From Acidobacteriota bacterium (GTDB lineage Bacteria > Acidobacteriota > Blastocatellia > Pyrinomonadales > Pyrinomonadaceae): 64,000 nucleotides of DNA. The DNA is taken from NCBI GenBank assembly GCA_023389035.1, contig JAEWFC010000038.1:62001-126000 (forward strand), in the 5' to 3' direction. Shown here piece by piece: positions 61,935 to 64,000 of the stretch. Both the position numbers and the translations under genes were made by a program. The notes beneath the pieces were generated by a model, which was not told the DNA's origin, did not search any database, and saw only the letters and a list, made by a program, of their open reading frames with translations. The stretch's first letter is position 1. Each line of letters begins with the position of its first letter.

Positions 61935-62008
61935 GCGGCGTAGCCGCATGGGTGGCTAGTAATTGCGGAAAAGTAGAACTTTTCCGCAAATAGAGCGGCA
62001 AAGCCGCC
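61935..62008. repeat. REP-like composite palindrome, copy 4 (inverted)
   Basis: GCGGCGTAGCCGC, GCGGAAAAGTAG + AACTTTTCCGC, AAATAGA and GCGGCAAAGCCGCC: nearly identical to unit 2 at 61569. With copy 3 it forms an inverted pair 29 nt apart, with nothing coding between them. Confidence 0.8.
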
Positions 62009-62051
62009 AGATCAAAACATCGCAAATCAGCGTCACAGTCCGCTTCGCTAA

Positions 62052-62150
62052 CGGCATGTTTGTAGCCCCACGTGAAGCGTAGCCCCACGTGCAGTGTAGC
62101 GGAACGTGGGGTTGATCAAATAAAAAGATCCTTCCAACCTGCCGGAGGCC
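62052..62150. repeat. second repeat family, copy 1 (CCCCACG...CGTGGGG unit)
   Basis: CGGCATGTTTGTAGCCCCAC leads into a GTGGGG-paired stem and ends CTGCCGGAGGCC. It differs from copy 2 (62612-62692) by an internal duplication of about 18 bases that repeats CGTAGCCCCACGTG-like sequence, and by scattered substitutions. No gene is supported in 62009-62772. Confidence 0.75.
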
Positions 62151-62186
62151 GTCTTCCGCCCGCCGTCGCGAGCAAACTGTGAGAGC

Positions 62187-62303
62187 CACAGGCAGAAACC
62201 CGAGCCGTAGCGAGGGTGTTTGCGTCTGTCGTCGCTCTCCACGCCGTCGAGAGCTAATGATGAGCAGCACAGGCAGAAACCCGAGCCGTAGCGAGGGTGT
62301 TTG
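62187..62303. repeat. perfect 36-bp direct repeat, two copies 81 bp apart
   Basis: The copies are 62187-62222 and 62268-62303 (key parts CACAGGCAGAAACCCGAGCC and GTAGCGAGGGTGTTTG). Two copies with a 45-nt spacer could suggest a minimal CRISPR, but the spacer is itself partly palindromic, there are only two copies, and no cas gene is near. A dispersed intergenic repeat is more likely. Confidence 0.75.
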
Positions 62304-62335
62304 TATCCGGGGTCGCTGAAGGCGACAAAGGCAGT

Positions 62336-62514
62336 AGCCCGGTGTGAAACGCCGGGACAACATCCGCACGCCATCCGCTCCCTGAAGGGGAGCAACACTC
62401 GCCGCCACGGTGCTACGTTCGACCCTTTCAGGGTCGGCTCAAATTGCTGCGATCATTCCCGGGGTTGCGGCCCCGGCCTTACCCCGGGCTATTCCATCCG
62501 TCCCTTTCAGGGAC
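62336..62514. repeat. cluster of five palindromes
   Basis: In order: GCCCGGTGTGAAACGCCGGG (62338-62355 region), GCTCCCTGAAGGGGAGC (62377-62393), GACCCTTTCAGGGTC (62421-62435), CCCGGGGTTGC with a matching ACCCCGGG (62458-62488) and GTCCCTTTCAGGGAC (62500-62514). The CCCTTTCAGGG core recurs twice. This resembles intergenic palindromic repeats reported in planctomycete and acidobacterial genomes; no RNA family is assigned. Confidence 0.6.
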
Positions 62515-62611
62515 ACTTGCCAACGCACCTACACGGCATTGCTGCCGCACTCGGCGCGACCTGCAACAATTTATAATCCGCTCGCAAACGTTCCCGAGTC
62601 CGCATCGCGGA

Positions 62612-62692
62612 CGGCATATTTGTAGCCCCACGTGAGCGTAGCGAAACGTGGGGTCAATCAAACAAAAGGATCCTTCCACCCTGCCGGAGGCC
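62612..62692. repeat. second repeat family, copy 2
   Basis: CGGCATATTTGTAGCCCCAC, a CCCCACG/CGTGGGG stem around GTGAGCGTAGCGAAA, then GGATCCTTCCACCCTGCC and GGAGGCC. Shorter than copy 1 at 62052 because it lacks the internal duplication. Confidence 0.75.
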
Positions 62693-62719
62693 AAAGCATC
62701 ACTCGCACCCAATGGGTGC

Positions 62720-62750
62720 AAAAAAGCCGAGGCAAACACGTTGCCCCGGC
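62720..62750 (-). terminator. intrinsic terminator after the DUF2188 gene
   Basis: GCCGAGGCAA (62726-62735) pairs with TTGCCCCGGC (62741-62750) with one mismatch. The minus strand continues with six T residues (62720-62725). It lies 23 nt past the stop at 62773. Confidence 0.85.
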
Positions 62751-62772
62751 TTTCTAGCGTCTCTAACCTTCG

Positions 62773-63000
62773 CTAGCCTTTCGGCGGGTGAGGATCGTTT
62801 CCATGACTGTCAGATTGCTGAATCCGACCGTCACGTCCGTGAATTAAAAACTCGCTGCCTTGATTGCGGCTGATTTCTCGGCCACGATCAATAGCCTCTT
62901 GTTTTGTATCCGTGTGAAGGGAGGCTCTTTCACTGCCGCCCCGCCTAACGTTCCAACCCCCATTGGGATCAGGAACAACATGATGGGTTTTTCTGCCCAT
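62773..63000 (-). CDS. DUF2188 domain protein
   Basis: 75 aa. KTHHVVPDPNGGWNVRRGGS is the start of DUF2188, followed by QEAIDRGREISRNQGSEFLI and HGRDGRIQQSDSHGNDPHPP, the usual pattern of this small domain of unknown role, sometimes found near restriction or defence genes. It has its own terminator and probably its own promoter (63176-63204), so it is monocistronic. It lies in visibly AT-richer, repeat-bordered DNA. Confidence 0.85.
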   Translation of the reverse strand: MGRKTHHVVPDPNGGWNVRRGGSERASLHTDTKQEAIDRGREISRNQGSEFLIHGRDGRIQQSDSHGNDPHPPKG

Positions 63001-63175
63001 GATTTTTTCGTGCTACCTGGCTCTATGCTATTGATTTAAGCTGCGAGTTGGAATATGATTTCGAACGTTCTAACGGTTTTGAAATCGAAACCAACTTGCG
63101 TGCCGCTGGAATTGTTCGGAGCCTGATACGGGTAACTCGAAGAATTGCAGCGGCACTGCTTGTCTACGTGCATAG

Positions 63176-63204
63176 ACTATATTGTGCGAGTGACGATCTG
63201 TCAA
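63176..63204 (-). promoter_or_regulatory. near-consensus promoter with a long leader before DUF2188
   Basis: On the minus strand a perfect TTGACA (63199-63204) and TATAGT (63176-63181) are 17 nt apart. Transcription from about 63169 would leave a 169-nt leader before the ATG at 63000. The 63001-63315 gap has no other supported feature; a 45-codon frame at 63173 would start before the predicted transcript. Confidence 0.6.
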
Positions 63205-63315
63205 CACAAAATATAGTGGTTAGATACGAACGGCTAATCGTTTGGTTTGTTGGGATTACGGGGCTTTACTTAAAGTACTTCTTCCAACTCTGAAGAACCG
63301 TTCTAGGACTGGAGC

Positions 63316-63837
63316 TCAAATTCCGACGACTCTTTTCAAGGACGAAAACCAGCCTGCATCATCGTTGGCCGGGGACCCTAAGTTAAGCTTGTTGTAAAGA
63401 ATAATTCGAAGGTCCAAAATCGATTGCGCAAAGGCTTTGTCAAGTTCCACCTGACGAAGGAGGCAGTTTAGTATATGGATCAGTAGCTTCATAATGGGAA
63501 ACCCGACAGCGATGCCAAGCGCACCAATAACCATAAAAAGGGAATTCGCAAACGACGTAAGAGTCTCCCGACTAATTGGAGCGGTGCTATATATTTCGGC
63601 GACCAAACTGGTCAAACCGACATATAGGCCGACTGTCACAAATGTGTAAACAATTATATAACTTAAGAGTCGCGAATATTTGCGATTCCGACGATTTGTT
63701 CCCGTGATAGAGTCCTTTTCCATATCTGCACTCTGGAGGAGCCGAAAATTTAAATAAGTTCCGACAATCGGAGCGGCCAGGGTGGCACAAATCATGAGTG
63801 AAGCGAGGATCACTTGTACGACTTCGTACGTGCTCAA
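63316..63837 (-). CDS. unknown three-TM protein coupled to a DNA methyltransferase
   Basis: 173 aa starting with TTG at 63837, with AAGGGGG six bases upstream; TTG overlaps the TGA of the upstream gene (TTGA), so translation is coupled. Three membrane segments lie at about 8-31 (VVQVILASLMICATLAAPIV), 57-80 and 95-130 (FMVIGALGIAVGFPIMKLLI). An internal ATG at 63792 would cut the first helix. The C-terminal ~35 residues are soluble. I recognise no family. The base composition is lower in GC than the rest of the window. Coupling to a methyltransferase suggests a joint role, possibly in restriction or phage defence, but this is a guess. Confidence 0.6.
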   Translation of the reverse strand: MSTYEVVQVILASLMICATLAAPIVGTYLNFRLLQSADMEKDSITGTNRRNRKYSRLLSYIIVYTFVTVGLYVGLTSLVAEIYSTAPISRETLTSFANSLFMVIGALGIAVGFPIMKLLIHILNCLLRQVELDKAFAQSILDLRIILYNKLNLGSPANDDAGWFSSLKRVVGI

Positions 63838-63998
63838 AATAAGCCCCCTTGATTTTGCTCGTTGGCTGACGATTCAACCTTCCCCGCCTTTTTGAACGTG
63901 TCGATGTTTGGTGGGAGGTTGGGGAGTTTGCCTGCTAGTATTTCTTCTACGGTTGGGATCTGGATGCGTTGGTAGTCGCGGTTCCAGCCTTCGGAGTG
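63834..63998 (-). CDS. DNA methyltransferase, C-terminal end (cut by window edge)
   Basis: 54 residues before the stop at 63834; the gene continues past the right edge. HSEGWNRDYQRIQIPTVEEI followed by LAGKLPNLPPNIDTFKKAGK is the C-terminal phrase common in N4/N6 DNA methyltransferases with a PF01555 catalytic domain, often annotated as site-specific or type III Mod-like. The catalytic motifs (DPPY/SPPY and FxGxG) would lie outside the window, so the specificity and type cannot be stated. Confidence 0.6.
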   Translation of the reverse strand, partial: HSEGWNRDYQRIQIPTVEEILAGKLPNLPPNIDTFKKAGKVESSANEQNQGGLF

Positions 63999-64000
63999 GT

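Noticed and set aside
62187..62303. Two-copy repeat as a minimal CRISPR
   Set aside because: Only two repeats, a partly palindromic spacer and no cas genes in the window.
61956..62408. 150-codon minus-strand frame across the repeats
   Set aside because: The translation repeats TPSLRLGFLPV because of the 36-bp direct repeat, and it runs through REP-like palindromes.
63001..63173. 45-codon minus-strand frame from 63173 as a leader peptide
   Set aside because: Its ATG precedes the predicted transcription start, and no Shine-Dalgarno is present.
63048..63293. 81-codon plus-strand frame opposite the DUF2188 leader
   Set aside because: No Shine-Dalgarno, no family match, and the best promoter in the stretch points the other way.

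Overview
The window looks like chromosomal DNA of a diderm bacterium, most likely Acidobacteriota of the Blastocatellia type. The reasons are the kinase-TolB-TPR proteins whose N-terminus begins TPEHWKRIDEIF, a short ECF sigma factor of the TIGR02999 kind, a tricorn-like protease, an Lpt/UppP envelope set, and the order lptC-lptB-rpoN-hpf-hprK. The taxon is inferred from family knowledge, not from a marker-gene search. No rRNA, tRNA, CRISPR array or prophage was seen.

Layout. (1) 1-10271, all minus: a long probable operon running DUF3592 protein, SDR, uppP, recJ, an lptC-lptA fusion, lptB, rpoN, hpf, hprK (cut by the left edge). It joins LPS export, undecaprenyl recycling, sigma-54, ribosome hibernation and HPr kinase. 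(2) 10272-11165: about 0.9 kb without a convincing gene. It holds a promoter, a series of unusual hairpins with duplicated 3' arms, a 9-bp tandem repeat and two palindromes. (3) 11166-22148: small accessory genes, RNase J, a TerC-family gene behind a yybP-ykoY (Mn2+) riboswitch with a terminator, rsmA-ribD-ftsY, a membrane protein and an HD-GYP sensor. (4) 22298-30563: two very large tandem Ser/Thr kinases, each with two TolB-like plus TPR modules. (5) 30621-36301: a secreted alpha/beta hydrolase, an O-methyltransferase, a secreted unknown protein and an ECF sigma factor. (6) 36298-41282, minus: a compact phospho-signalling operon with zinc-ribbon FHA protein, zinc-ribbon/kinase/FHA protein, RDD membrane protein and FHA-GAF-SpoIIE phosphatase. 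(7) 41538-46525: a MacAB-like exporter with two consecutive permeases. (8) 46532-60882: YIP1 protein, OppF/OppD-type ATPases, a TonB C-terminal protein, and five peptidases (tricorn-like S41, CtpA-like S41, M28, S9, M1), mostly with export signals. Together they suggest periplasmic protein breakdown and peptide use. (9) 60936-64000: an accessory end with a RayT-type transposase flanked by inverted REP-like units, several further repeat families, a DUF2188 protein, an unknown membrane protein and the C-terminus of a DNA methyltransferase.

The best candidates for something new are the duplicated-arm hairpin series at 10361-10522, the four-gene kinase/phosphatase/FHA operon at 36.3-41.3 kb, the tandem double-TolB kinases, and the transposase bracketed by inverted composite palindromes at 60.9-61.6 kb. 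The riboswitch upstream of terC is a known class, but its expression platform appears able to form three competing pairings. Many genes have start sites corrected inward on the basis of Shine-Dalgarno or promoter evidence.
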